A stretch of DNA of 64,000 bases from a candidate division TA06 bacterium (GCA_016235665.1 JACRJI010000014.1:1-64000); one strand, 5' to 3'; numbered from the stretch's first letter, positions 1-9,336 are shown. Notes: generated from the sequence alone by a model not told the origin. Numbers and translations are program-made.

Positions 1-277
1 AGAAAAGAACCAAAAGAAAAAGCTCGTCGCTTAAAACTCTCCGGGCCACGCTTACGCTAAAGCTTCAGCGTGCCCGCGCTGTGCTTCTCGTTGCTGACGG
101 GCTTGTCTGAACTCGGGCTTTGGCCAAGCCCTCAAACATGCAGACAAGCTTTTAACCGCCATCAACTGCGATGCTCACTGATCGTTTTAACGCGACATAC
201 CGGGTCTTGCCCCGGGTGTTCAACCAGTTTACGGAACTAAACGGAGCTAATTGGATAAGATAAGTATTTAAAAAATA
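1..277. repeat. Structured non-coding stretch, likely dispersed repeat
   Basis: No supported gene lies here. The sequence holds two structures. The first is a hairpin with arms at 42-52 and 67-76 (CGGGCCACGCT against AGCGTGCCCG, one bulged base). The second is nested: outer arms GCTTGTCTG at 101-109 and CAGACAAGC at 141-149 enclose GGGCTT (115-120) and AAGCCC (126-131). A short direct repeat (ACGGAACTAA, ACGGAGCTAA) follows near 234-250. The style is that of dispersed palindromic elements; family membership is an inference. Confidence 0.45.
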
Positions 278-973
278 ATGGAACACATCTTCATTAAATT
301 ATCCCACGCAGTGGAGGGGGCGCCCGCCATCGCCCTTGCCGCTTCTTTCATCTGGGGCATCCTCAGCATCATCCTCAGCCCCTGCCATCTGGCCAGCATC
401 CCCCTAATCGTGGGCTTTGTGGACGAACAGGGCCGGATCTCCACCAAACGGGCCTTCAGCATCTCCCTGCTGTTCGGGCTGGGGATACTGCTTACCATCG
501 CGGTCATCGGCGGGGTCACCGCCGCTCTGGGGCGGATGCTGGGCGACATCGGACGGTGGGGCAATTATTTTGTGGCCATCATCTTCTTCCTGGTGGGACT
601 GCACCTGATCGGCCTGATCCCCATGCCCTGGGCCGGGGCCAATGCCTCGGGGTACAAAAGAAAAGGCTTGCTGGCCGCTTTGATCCTGGGCCTGATCTTT
701 GGGATAGCCTTGGGCCCCTGCACTTTTGCCTACATGGCCCCGATGCTGGCGGTGGCCTTCCGCACCGCCTCCACCAACCCGCTTTACGGGGCCGGGCTCC
801 TGATGGCATACGGCCTGGGGCACTGTTCGGTGCTGGTGCTGGCCGGGACCTTTACCGAGGTCATCCAGCATTACCTGAACTGGAGCGAGAGATCCAAGGG
901 TACGGCCATCGTCAAGATCGTCTGTGGAATACTGGTGATCCTGGGCGGGGTTTATATGATACTAACTGCTTAA
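278..973 (+). CDS. CcdA/DsbD-like thiol-disulfide transmembrane protein
   Basis: This is a 231-residue membrane protein of the cytochrome c biogenesis CcdA family, which moves reducing equivalents across the membrane by a cysteine pair. Both family cysteines are in typical settings: SPCHLASIPLI near residue 35 and LGPCTFAYMAP near residue 148, each inside a hydrophobic segment. About six membrane spans can be counted. The length fits the short CcdA type. No good Shine-Dalgarno is seen before ATG 278; the hydrophobic N-terminus supports this start. The permease follows 17 bases later, so the two are probably co-transcribed. In anaerobes, CcdA plus this permease type is often linked with a small thioredoxin and an ArsR regulator. 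Those would lie outside this window. Confidence 0.85.
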   Translation: MEHIFIKLSHAVEGAPAIALAASFIWGILSIILSPCHLASIPLIVGFVDEQGRISTKRAFSISLLFGLGILLTIAVIGGVTAALGRMLGDIGRWGNYFVAIIFFLVGLHLIGLIPMPWAGANASGYKRKGLLAALILGLIFGIALGPCTFAYMAPMLAVAFRTASTNPLYGAGLLMAYGLGHCSVLVLAGTFTEVIQHYLNWSERSKGTAIVKIVCGILVILGGVYMILTA

Positions 974-990
974 AAAAAGGCACAAGATAC

Positions 991-1938
991 ATGTGGCAGA
1001 ATTTTGTCAACCGGCTGGTCTTTAACTGGCTGGGGATGGCCCCGGAAGCCCACTTTACCAAGGCCCTGCACTTTTTCATCTACGACAGCGTCAAGGTGCT
1101 GTTCCTGCTGGCGGTGATAATATTTCTGATCACCATGGTCCGGACCTGGCTGCCGCCGGAGAAGACCAGGAAGATACTTAGTCACAAGCGGACCTTCATC
1201 GGGAACATACTGGCGGCCCTGTTCGGCATCATCACACCGTTCTGCTCCTGCTCGGCGGTGCCGCTGTTCATCGGCCTGGTGGAGGCCGGGGTGCCGCTGG
1301 GGGTCACCTTCTCCTTTCTGATCTCCTCGCCCATGATCAACGAGATAGCCCTGGTGATGCTGTGGGGCATGTTCGGGTACAAGATAGCCCTGCTCTACAT
1401 CGGCAGCGGACTGGTGATCGCCGTCACCGCCGGTTATATTATCGGCCGGCTTAAGCTGGAGAAGTGGGTGGAGGGATTCGTTTACCAGACCAAGGTGGGG
1501 GCGGCCCCGGAGGAGTCCTGGACCTTTAAATACCGGGTAATATATTCCAAAGACTACATGCTGGACATCCTGAAAAAAGTGTGGCCCTACGTGCTGATCG
1601 GAATAGCGGTGGGCGGGGTGATCCACGGCTTCGTGCCCCAGGACTTTCTGGCCAAGTACGCCGGCAAGGGCAACTTCTTTGCGGTGCCGCTGGCGGTGCT
1701 GATCGGCATCCCGCTTTATTCCAACGCCGCCGGGATGGTTCCGGTTGTTAAAGCCCTGCTGGACAAGGGTCTGGCCCTGGGGACGGCCCTGGCCTTCATG
1801 ATGGCGGTGATCGGGGCCTCGTTCCCGGAGATGGTCATCTTAAGAAAGGTGCTGAAAATTCCGCTGCTGGTGATATTCTTCGGGATACTGACCATCGGGA
1901 TCATCATCACCGGGTACATCTTCAACGCCCTAATCTGA
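991..1938 (+). CDS. Permease of the DUF318/ArsP type
   Basis: This is a 315-residue multi-pass permease of the PF03773 family. Members export organoarsenicals (ArsP) or unknown substrates. The diagnostic motif PFCSCSAVPLF occurs near residue 87, and a second family block, GIPLYSNAAGMVPV, near residue 243. About eight to ten membrane spans are predicted by eye. The open frame continues upstream over the end of the CcdA gene, but ATG 991, just after the CcdA stop, gives the expected N-terminus. The paired cysteines of FCSC suggest that the CcdA neighbour keeps them reduced or supplies electrons. Substrate unknown; arsenic is only one possibility. Confidence 0.85.
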   Translation: MWQNFVNRLVFNWLGMAPEAHFTKALHFFIYDSVKVLFLLAVIIFLITMVRTWLPPEKTRKILSHKRTFIGNILAALFGIITPFCSCSAVPLFIGLVEAGVPLGVTFSFLISSPMINEIALVMLWGMFGYKIALLYIGSGLVIAVTAGYIIGRLKLEKWVEGFVYQTKVGAAPEESWTFKYRVIYSKDYMLDILKKVWPYVLIGIAVGGVIHGFVPQDFLAKYAGKGNFFAVPLAVLIGIPLYSNAAGMVPVVKALLDKGLALGTALAFMMAVIGASFPEMVILRKVLKIPLLVIFFGILTIGIIITGYIFNALI

Positions 1939-1993
1939 ACTCAGCTGCCAGCCATAAGCTGTAAGTGTCAGAAAGGGGGGCAATTCACAAAAT

Positions 1994-2024
1994 AAAAAAC
2001 GGGCCGTCAACGGGCCCGTTTTTT
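1994..2024. terminator. Bidirectional intrinsic terminator
   Basis: A 12-bp perfect stem (arms 1994-2005 and 2013-2024, loop of 7) starts with six A and ends with six T. It can therefore stop both the permease transcript and the converging protease transcript. Confidence 0.9.
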
Positions 2025-2042
2025 ATTGCTATTTATCCTGTT

Positions 2043-5000
2043 CTATTTTACCAGCACCATTTTTCTGGCCTGGCTGAAATTACCGGATGACAACTTGTAG
2101 ATATACACTCCCTCGGAGACCTTTCTTCCGGCCTCGTCTTTGGCATCCCAGATCACCTGCTGCTGGCCGGATTTCTGGTAGCAGTTGACCAGGGTCCGCA
2201 CCAATTGCCCGTTGAAGTTGTAGATCTTTAGCGACACCTCCCCGGAATTCTCCAGCTGATAGGAGATCTGGGTCTTGCAGCGGACCGGGTTGGGGGAGTT
2301 CTGGGATAGGGCTGTAATCAGGGGAAGCACCGGCGCGGCAAAGCGCGCATCCTGTGCCACATCGTAGTCGCTGGTGCTCCAGGAGGCCGGCGGGGTGTAA
2401 AGAACGGCGGAATTCAAGGCGGCGGTGGTGCCCAGTCCCAGGGTGCCGGCCTGGTTCTCCACTCCGGCCACGTAGGTCTCGGCGGTGGTGATGCTGCCCC
2501 ACTGGAGCTTGATCTTGCCGTCTGGGGTCAGGATCATCTGGAAGGTCTGGGTGCTGGTGTTGGCGTAGTTCTTGACCGCATTGAAGGATACCACGAACTT
2601 GGTGGCCGAGGAATAGTAGGTGATGGTGCCGCCGCCGGAGACGTTGAGGTCCCTCCAAACCCCGGCGATCAGCGCGTTGGGGGCCGCGGTGTTGGGGATG
2701 GCGGCCGGGGTGTAGGCGGTGGAACTGGTGCCGAAGTTTAAAAACCCGTTGGAGCAGATGTTGACCGCAGTATAGCTGGTCCCGTAGAAATTGAAGGCAA
2801 AGCCGATGTTGACCGCCACCGCTTGGTCGTCACCGGTCAGGCCGCTGGCCGTGGTGGCCGAGGCGTCCCAGCCGTAAGTGGCCGAGGCCTTGGTGTAATT
2901 GGGGGCGGTGGTCCCGCCGCTGGTCCCGCCCTTAAGGTACTCCTCCCAGGTGGTGGCGGCGCAGATGGGCAGGTTGTCATAGGTGGCATCGTAGTTGGAG
3001 GTGGTCGAGTTGTGGAAGATGGCGATGCCCCGGGCGCTGGCATAGGTGGTGGAGTTCTTGTAAAGCTTTACCGCATTGGTTACCCCGCTGATGATGCCGT
3101 CGCAGGCGGCGGTCAGGGTGGGCCTGGTGGTGATGGCGGCCTTGACCTTGGCGGCGAAGTCCGAAAGATCTATATGGTAGCTGAAATAGCTGGTGGAGAA
3201 TTTCTGGGTGTTGGTCAGCGCGGTGGTGATAGAAGCGCTCAGGCCCGCGCCCCGGGCGGCCATCAGCTCGTTGGCAAAGGTGTTGACCGAGGTGTTGAGG
3301 GCCGCTATCTGGGTCAGGTCCACCACCGACAGGGTGGACTGTCCGGAGGTGCCGTTGATGATGGCCTTGCCCATGTCAATGGCGCTGGTGGTGGGTGTGG
3401 TGTTAAGGGTGTTGAGCCAGGTGGTGTAATACCAGCCGGCTGAGCCCTCGGTCTCCTCGGAGACGTTGGCCACGTTGGCGTAGTTGCGTGAGATGTCCAG
3501 CACTTCCCACATGCCCATCAGGCAGGCGTCCCAGCCGATGTGGTCCAGGTTCCGGCCCAGGGCGGTCTTGATCTGGGCCATGGCCCCGGCGAACTCGCCG
3601 TTGGCGATGCCGATCACCGAACCGTGGGAATCGTCATTGGAGAAGCCCTTGATAACCGCTGTCTCGCCGTCTTTCTTGTACCAGCCGTCGCCGTGGTCCC
3701 ACATCACCAGTGAGTAACGGTTGGCCGGGTAGTTCTGGATGGCCCAGGTGGCGAAGTTTACCAAAGTGGTTGGGCTGCCCATGTCCACCTCGCCCAGGTC
3801 CGAGATCTGGTTGGCCGCAGTGGGGGTCATGCCGTTGGTGATCTTAAAGCGCTTGCAGGTGGTCCAGTTTTCGTACTGGGTGTCATAGCTGGAGGAGCGG
3901 TCCATCTGGACGATGACGTTGATCTTGCCCGAACTGTACGAGGCGGCGGCCATCTCCAAAAAGTCGGCTATGCCGTCGGGTTCCAGGTTGTTGTCGGCGT
4001 TCAGGTAGACCATGATGGTCCATTCGGCGCCGCCGGTGGAGGCTGCCGCCTGGCTGACGGTGATGGTCTTGGGCGAGCCGGTGGTTCCGGCCGGGGCGGT
4101 GGCGGTGACGGTCACCGTGGCCGAACGGGCCGCGCCGGTGTTGGCCGCGGCGGTCATGGTGAACGATCCCGGGGTGCTGCCGCTGGCGGCCGAGGTGGTC
4201 AGCCAGGTGGCATCATCGGTCACTGTGTAGGATATGACATCGGTTGAGCCGCTGTTGGTGACGGTTACGGCTGAACTGGTTCCACCGGCGGCGGCCGGGG
4301 TCCAGGAGCTCATGCTGACGGCCAGGGCCGGAACCGGCGTGGTTCCTCCGGTGACCGAGATGGTCAAACCGTAATTTCCGGCCGTCCCGGAATAGTATTT
4401 GCCCTTGGCATACCAGTAACCGGTGGCGTCAGCAGTGAATACCACCGAATCGGCCAGGCCTGCCCCGGCGGTGCTGGAGCCCTTCTGGACCTGGGAGGGG
4501 TTGAAAAGGTAAAGGTCAAAATCCAGGCTGGCTCCCGGGGTGATCTTAACTTTGATTAACTGGCCGGCGGTAACGCTGAACTTGTAATAGTCGGTGGTGT
4601 CGGTGCTGCTTAGGTAGCAGCCGGTCCAAGAACCAGGGCTTACCGAAAGAGCAGCTGTAAAAGTATTCCCGGCATCGGCGCCGGACCCAGCATCGTTCTG
4701 GATTACCGTGCTGGCGGTGCCGGTCAGTACCACGTCGTCGATATAAACCCCGGTGTTCTGGACGCTGGCATCGCTCATGAACCAGAACCGGACTTGGGTG
4801 GCCGTGACCGGGATGGTCACAGTCTGCTGGGCCCAGGTCTGGTAGCTGCCGGACCGGGACCAGGCCGTGGTCCAGGCGGTGCCGCTGTAGTACTGCAAAT
4901 ATATATAATCGTAGCTCGTTTCGGTGTATTGCCAGATGTAGAATTTTAGGGTGGCGCTGGTGTATCCGGAAAGGTTTACTGTCCTGGTCATATAATTGTT

Positions 5001-5210
5001 CTGGCTGGCGGCATAGGGGTTGACTTCGTCGCAACGGGCGCTGTACGAAGCGCTATTGTAGCTGGTGGTCGATTTTACCCATCCGGTGGTTGGGGAAAGA
5101 GTCCAGCCGGTGGGGAAATTGGTCATGTCATCAGAGAAAATGGTGGTCTGGGCCAGGGCGCCCCCGGCCAGTAGGACCAAAGCCAGAACCAGTAAACTTA
5201 ACCGTTTCAT
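2043..5210 (-). CDS. Secreted clostripain-family (C11) cysteine protease
   Basis: This is a 1055-residue multidomain exoprotein. In order: signal peptide (1-20, ending GGALA); a jelly-roll/MAM-like carbohydrate-type domain (about 22-165); a PPC pre-peptidase C-terminal domain (170-290); a BACON-like Ig domain (295-390); a C11 peptidase domain (about 395-770); a nidogen-like beta domain (790-950); and a FlgD-like/type-A sorting domain ending in KMVLVK (965-1055). The catalytic pair is visible: His506 in WDHGDGW and Cys563 in DACLMGMWE. C11 enzymes cleave after Arg or Lys. A modest Shine-Dalgarno (AAAGG) precedes ATG 5210. The gene stands alone. Its upstream region carries a sigma-54 promoter at 5271-5286 and faces the kinase and activator genes, which probably control it. 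Secretion is predicted; no secretion apparatus is encoded here. Confidence 0.9.
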   Translation of the reverse strand: MKRLSLLVLALVLLAGGALAQTTIFSDDMTNFPTGWTLSPTTGWVKSTTSYNSASYSARCDEVNPYAASQNNYMTRTVNLSGYTSATLKFYIWQYTETSYDYIYLQYYSGTAWTTAWSRSGSYQTWAQQTVTIPVTATQVRFWFMSDASVQNTGVYIDDVVLTGTASTVIQNDAGSGADAGNTFTAALSVSPGSWTGCYLSSTDTTDYYKFSVTAGQLIKVKITPGASLDFDLYLFNPSQVQKGSSTAGAGLADSVVFTADATGYWYAKGKYYSGTAGNYGLTISVTGGTTPVPALAVSMSSWTPAAAGGTSSAVTVTNSGSTDVISYTVTDDATWLTTSAASGSTPGSFTMTAAANTGAARSATVTVTATAPAGTTGSPKTITVSQAAASTGGAEWTIMVYLNADNNLEPDGIADFLEMAAASYSSGKINVIVQMDRSSSYDTQYENWTTCKRFKITNGMTPTAANQISDLGEVDMGSPTTLVNFATWAIQNYPANRYSLVMWDHGDGWYKKDGETAVIKGFSNDDSHGSVIGIANGEFAGAMAQIKTALGRNLDHIGWDACLMGMWEVLDISRNYANVANVSEETEGSAGWYYTTWLNTLNTTPTTSAIDMGKAIINGTSGQSTLSVVDLTQIAALNTSVNTFANELMAARGAGLSASITTALTNTQKFSTSYFSYHIDLSDFAAKVKAAITTRPTLTAACDGIISGVTNAVKLYKNSTTYASARGIAIFHNSTTSNYDATYDNLPICAATTWEEYLKGGTSGGTTAPNYTKASATYGWDASATTASGLTGDDQAVAVNIGFAFNFYGTSYTAVNICSNGFLNFGTSSTAYTPAAIPNTAAPNALIAGVWRDLNVSGGGTITYYSSATKFVVSFNAVKNYANTSTQTFQMILTPDGKIKLQWGSITTAETYVAGVENQAGTLGLGTTAALNSAVLYTPPASWSTSDYDVAQDARFAAPVLPLITALSQNSPNPVRCKTQISYQLENSGEVSLKIYNFNGQLVRTLVNCYQKSGQQQVIWDAKDEAGRKVSEGVYIYKLSSGNFSQARKMVLVK

Positions 5211-5270
5211 TTTCCAAGCCTTTCTTTATGTTTGATTACAGGTCATTTTTGGAATTCAAATATATCATAA

Positions 5271-5286
5271 TGCAAGATATGTGCCA
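5271..5286 (-). promoter_or_regulatory. Sigma-54 (-24/-12) promoter of the C11 protease gene
   Basis: Read on the minus strand the sequence is TGGCACATATCTTGCA. It agrees with every defined position of the TGGCAC-R-N4-TTGC-W consensus, with GG and GC separated by the required distance. Transcription would start near 5260, giving a leader of about 50 bases before ATG 5210. A sigma-54 activator gene lies 4 kb away on the other side of the same intergenic region. Confidence 0.85.
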
Positions 5287-5315
5287 TTTGTATAATTAAC
5301 TATATAATAACTTGC

Positions 5316-5330
5316 GTTGCAACATGTTAC
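5316..5330. promoter_or_regulatory. Weak third copy of the dyad operator
   Basis: GTTGCAACATGTTAC agrees with the dyad at 5610-5624 at about 10 of 15 positions and has its own AACATGTT core. It is centred about 63 bases upstream of the predicted sigma-54 start. Tentative. Confidence 0.35.
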
Positions 5331-5375
5331 GTGTAAGGTCAAAATATCATAAAAGACTTTTACTGTTATTTGGAT

Positions 5376-5390
5376 GTATCAATATGATAC
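5376..5390. promoter_or_regulatory. Upstream activating dyad (GTATCA-N3-TGATAC)
   Basis: GTATCAATATGATAC is a perfect 6-3-6 palindrome centred at 5383, about 123 bases upstream of the predicted sigma-54 start. That is the usual distance for an enhancer bound by a sigma-54 activator. A near-identical copy sits at 5610-5624. Confidence 0.65.
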
Positions 5391-5568
5391 GATAATAAAT
5401 ATATATCTGGTTATTTTATTAATAACAGATTGCAAATAAAACAAATAAAATGAGTTATATAAAAATTATATATTGTAAATAAAAGATACAGTCGAATTAT
5501 AGCTGTGTGATTAAAAGCAAAATGATGGGAAAAGAAGCAATAATACTTTAATTTATTTAAAATATTTC

Positions 5569-5597
5569 TTGCAAATCAAAATTATTTATGTTAAACT
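5569..5597 (+). promoter_or_regulatory. Sigma-70-type promoter of the kinase/activator operon
   Basis: A -35 box TTGCAA (5569-5574), a 17-base spacer and a -10 box TAAACT (5592-5597) preceded by TG (extended -10). The start would be near 5604, leaving only about 22 bases before ATG 5626. Confidence 0.6.
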
Positions 5598-5609
5598 GAA
5601 ATAATGAAC

Positions 5610-5624
5610 GTATCATATTGTTAC
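5610..5624. promoter_or_regulatory. Dyad operator against the kinase start codon
   Basis: GTATCATATTGTTAC is the reverse complement of the 5376 dyad with one mismatch. It occupies nearly the whole short leader between the predicted start of transcription and ATG 5626. There is no room for a Shine-Dalgarno. Binding here would be expected to repress the kinase/activator operon. Confidence 0.55.
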
Positions 5625-5625
5625 A

Positions 5626-8600
5626 ATGAATAAATTACTTAAAGATCAAAAGGTCGGCACAAAATATCAGGTGTTGGAATTTCTGGGAGAAGGTTCCACC
5701 AGCCAGGTATATAAAGCCGTTGACCTGGCCGGGGGCCAAACTGTGGCCCTGAAGCTTTTCTTAAAAGATTTCATTAATATTGATCTGGTCTGCCAGGAGT
5801 TCCGCCTTTTGGCGGAACTCAGACATCCCAATCTGGCTGCGGTACATGGTTACGAAAATTTCCAGGGCGAATGTCTTTATGTGATGGAATATGTGTCGGG
5901 CCCGGACATCCTGTGCCGCAGCCGGGACCTGTCCCTGGAAGAAAAGGGACGCAAGCTGATCGACTTGTGCCACGCCCTGGAATACATCCATTCCCGGAAC
6001 ATCGTTCATCTTGATTTAAAACCGTCCAATCTTCTGCTGGACGGGAAGGACGCCGTAAAGCTGCTGGACTTCGGGCTGGCCCAGAGCGGCGCTTGTTTTC
6101 CCCTGAAGATATCAGGCACTCCTTTCTACATTTCTCCGGAGGTCATCTCCGGTCAGTCTCCGGATGGCCGGGCGGACCTGTATTCGCTGGGAGTGCTGAT
6201 GTATCAGATATTCACCGGGGTCCTGCCATTTGAGGCCTCCTCGCTGAGAGAACTGGTCAAAAAACATCTCTATCAGCCGCCTCAGCCGCCCCAGTTATAC
6301 AATGCCGTCCTATCCGAACGGCTTCAATCATTGATCCTAAAACTTCTGAGCAAAGATCCCAATGATCGGCCGGCCGGCGCCGGCGAGGTGGCGGCGGAGC
6401 TGGCCAGGATCATCAAGCAAAGCCCCGGCGTATCGCCCGATTTCCTCCCCCCGCCTTTTGTTTTCAACAGCCGTCTGGTGGGCAGGGATAAAGAAATGGC
6501 CGAACTGCGCCAGGCTGCCCAGAATGCCATTTCCGGCCAGGGCTCCACCGTTTTCATTTCCGGCGAGACCGGCATCGGGCGCACCAAACTGCTGACCGAA
6601 TTCTCCCTGGAGGTCCAGCTTTTGGAGTGCCAGGTGCTGTGGGCCCGCTGTTATCAGCCAGATACCGCTGCCTATGACCTGGCGGCCCAGCTGTTGACCC
6701 AAGTTCTGCCTTTGGCCCAGAACTTTTGTCCCCAGGCCCTCTCAGAGTTCGGCCCCAAATTGGCTGAGATCGCTCCGGGTTTCAGGTCACTGCCCGAGGT
6801 CAGCAGCCTCCCGGTTCCGGCCGCCTTGCCGGCTCCGGAGCAGAAGCTGCGGCTTCTGGATGCCGTGGCCGGATTCATCATCAAAACCCTGGAGGCTGGC
6901 CCCTCCCGGGCAACGGTCATCATGCTGGAAAGCATCCACTGGATAGACCGGGAAAGCCTGGAGGCCATCAGCCACCTGATGCGCAACATCTCCCGTTCCT
7001 CCATTCTGGTGGCGGGCAGCTTCAGGAACGACGACCTGGCTCCGGGGCACCATCTGCCGGCGGCTATTGAGTCCCTGATCGCCGAAAACCTGGCAGAGCA
7101 ATTATTCTTAAAACGATTGAGCTTGCCTGAGGTATCCGAACTCATCCGGAATATTTTCCCCGGGATCCAAAACCCCGGGCCGCTGATTTCCAGGATACAT
7201 TCCGAAACCGGGGGGAACCCCCTGCTGATAGAAGAAGCGGTGCGGTACCTATTGGACTCGGGGGTTATACAGCGGCGCCACGGGCATTGGCTGATATCCG
7301 GGCCGGCGGATGGCCGGCTGAGCCTGCCCGACGATTTGGACAAGACCTTTAAAGTTAAGCTGGGAAAACTTTCTTCAGACCAGTTGCTGCTGATCCAATC
7401 CCTGGCGGTGATGGGGCGCCCGGCCACCGCCCGCCAAATCTCCGTCATGACAGAACAGGATATTTGCCAGACCGGAAAAGATCTGCTCTACCTTAAGAGC
7501 CAAAGCCTGCTGGCAGTTTTACGGGAGGAAAAAGGCGAGCCACTTTACGGGTTGCATCACTCCAAAATAACAAGCGAAATCTGCCGTTCCGCCCCTCCGG
7601 AATTGCTGTCCCGGCTGCACCGGGCCGCCGCCCGGATACTGGAACAGCAGGAAAATCATTCTCTGCAGGAATTGTCCGCTTTGTCCCGCCATTGGGAAGA
7701 AGCCGGGGAGCCGGGTAAAGCCAGGAAATTCCATCTTTTGGCCGGAGACGGCCTGGCGGAATTTTCCAAGCAGCAGGCCATAGAACATTACCGCCAGGCC
7801 ATAGAGCTGTCTCCATCCCGGCAGGATGCTCCGGTGCTGGAAAAACTGCAGAAGCTTTACTATGTTTCGGGGGAATTCCAAAAAGCCTTTGAGGCCGCCC
7901 AAAGCCTGCACCAGGCCAAAGGGCCGACGCCGGAAAGCTATTATAACCTGGGGCGGTGCCAGGAACGGCTGGGAAATTATGAATCCTCCATAGAATACCT
8001 GCGGCTGGGATTGTCAATTTCTGGCAACGATCCCCAATTGTCCGCCCGCCTGATGGGGGCCATAGCCGTGACCTGCATCAGCCGTGGAGAATACCGGACC
8101 GCGGAAAAATACTGCCAGGAAGCCTTAAAATTACTTCCTCAAAACTGCAAGCCTTCGGTGGAGGCCGAGATTTTCAACACGCTGGGGCAGGCCTACTGGC
8201 ATTTGGCCGAATGGAGCCAGGCCCTTTCGGTGCACCGGAAGAGCTTGGAGATCAAGGAGCGGGAGGGCAGCCTGTACGGGATCGCCAACAGCCACAACAA
8301 CCTGGGGCTGGTTTATTACCGGATGTACGACTGGGACCGGGCGGCGGAGTCCCACCAGAAGAGTTTCGCCCTGCGGGAAAAGATCGGCGACATCAGCGGC
8401 CTGGCCAAATCCTACAATAATCTGGCCCTGATCTCCCGGCATCTATATGACTGGGACCAGGCCCTGGAGTACCACAACAAAGGTCTGCAGACAATGGAGC
8501 GGATCGGATCGGGCGTTGAGACGGCCGCCTCGCTGGTCAATATCGGATTGATCCACAAAGCCAAGGGGGAATGGGACCGGGCCTTGTGGAGTTATAACCG

Positions 8601-9336
8601 GGCCATCCAACTGGCCGTCACCATCGGAGCCAAGAACATCCTGCTGGACGCCTATATCCGCAAGGCGGAGTTTTACCTGGCTCTGGGGAGTCTGGAGGAC
8701 GGCAGTTTGTTCTGCCAAAAATCGCTGGGCATGGCCGAAGAACTGGGCGGCCGCCTGGAGATGGGGCGGGCCCTGAACATTTCGGGACGCATCAGCCAGA
8801 TGCGCCAGCAATGGGACAAGGCCAAGGACGACCTTTCCCGGGCCAGGGAGATCTTTGCCGGGCTGGACATCAAAGCCGGAGAGGCCTTTATCCTGAAGAA
8901 CCTGGCCGACCTGCACCGCGAGCTGGGAGAGCTGGACCAGGCCGAAGTTTTGGCCGACAAATCCCTGAGCCTGGCCCAAAGGGTGGAGGAACAGCAGTTG
9001 GTGGCCGATATCCTGCTGCTGAAAGGCGAACTGCTGGAGGAGAGAGGCAAAAGCGGCCTCAAGTACATGGAATGGTCGCTGGAGATAGCCAATAAGGTCA
9101 ACACCGCCGAAACGGCCTGGCCCATTTTCTCGGCCATGGCCAGACACTACGTCCGGCACAAGCGCCATGATCTGGCCCTGGAACATTATAAAAAAATTCT
9201 GTTCTGGTTCAAGCAGGCTCTGGCCAATATCAGCCAGCCGGAGCTAAAATCCTCGTACATCTTCGCCCCCCGCCGGCGACAGATGTTCAAGGACATCAAA
9301 CTTTTCCGTCAGGAGGCAGCCAGCCATGCCGGTTAA
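5626..9336 (+). CDS. Ser/Thr protein kinase with AAA-type ATPase and TPR array
   Basis: This is a 1236-residue cytoplasmic signalling protein. The PknB-type kinase domain spans about 12-265, with the ATP-binding lysine in VALKLF (about 43), the catalytic loop HLDLKPSN (about 128-135) and DFGLA (about 148). The loop reads HLD in place of HRD, so this is a non-RD kinase. A STAND/AAA-like ATPase follows (about 280-620) with Walker A GETGIGRT near 312. The C-terminal half is at least ten tetratricopeptide repeats (about 720-1180). This layout is known from kinases fused to ATPase and TPR sensors. ATG 5626 has no Shine-Dalgarno; the dyad operator occupies that space. The stop overlaps the sigma-54 activator start by 11 bases, which implies coupled translation and joint function. 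The input signal is unknown. Confidence 0.88.
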   Translation: MNKLLKDQKVGTKYQVLEFLGEGSTSQVYKAVDLAGGQTVALKLFLKDFINIDLVCQEFRLLAELRHPNLAAVHGYENFQGECLYVMEYVSGPDILCRSRDLSLEEKGRKLIDLCHALEYIHSRNIVHLDLKPSNLLLDGKDAVKLLDFGLAQSGACFPLKISGTPFYISPEVISGQSPDGRADLYSLGVLMYQIFTGVLPFEASSLRELVKKHLYQPPQPPQLYNAVLSERLQSLILKLLSKDPNDRPAGAGEVAAELARIIKQSPGVSPDFLPPPFVFNSRLVGRDKEMAELRQAAQNAISGQGSTVFISGETGIGRTKLLTEFSLEVQLLECQVLWARCYQPDTAAYDLAAQLLTQVLPLAQNFCPQALSEFGPKLAEIAPGFRSLPEVSSLPVPAALPAPEQKLRLLDAVAGFIIKTLEAGPSRATVIMLESIHWIDRESLEAISHLMRNISRSSILVAGSFRNDDLAPGHHLPAAIESLIAENLAEQLFLKRLSLPEVSELIRNIFPGIQNPGPLISRIHSETGGNPLLIEEAVRYLLDSGVIQRRHGHWLISGPADGRLSLPDDLDKTFKVKLGKLSSDQLLLIQSLAVMGRPATARQISVMTEQDICQTGKDLLYLKSQSLLAVLREEKGEPLYGLHHSKITSEICRSAPPELLSRLHRAAARILEQQENHSLQELSALSRHWEEAGEPGKARKFHLLAGDGLAEFSKQQAIEHYRQAIELSPSRQDAPVLEKLQKLYYVSGEFQKAFEAAQSLHQAKGPTPESYYNLGRCQERLGNYESSIEYLRLGLSISGNDPQLSARLMGAIAVTCISRGEYRTAEKYCQEALKLLPQNCKPSVEAEIFNTLGQAYWHLAEWSQALSVHRKSLEIKEREGSLYGIANSHNNLGLVYYRMYDWDRAAESHQKSFALREKIGDISGLAKSYNNLALISRHLYDWDQALEYHNKGLQTMERIGSGVETAASLVNIGLIHKAKGEWDRALWSYNRAIQLAVTIGAKNILLDAYIRKAEFYLALGSLEDGSLFCQKSLGMAEELGGRLEMGRALNISGRISQMRQQWDKAKDDLSRAREIFAGLDIKAGEAFILKNLADLHRELGELDQAEVLADKSLSLAQRVEEQQLVADILLLKGELLEERGKSGLKYMEWSLEIANKVNTAETAWPIFSAMARHYVRHKRHDLALEHYKKILFWFKQALANISQPELKSSYIFAPRRRQMFKDIKLFRQEAASHAG

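Noticed and set aside
2823-3443. Long plus-strand frame opposite the C11 protease gene
   Set aside because: Low-complexity Gly/Val-rich shadow of a real gene with signal peptide, catalytic motifs and domain structure on the other strand.
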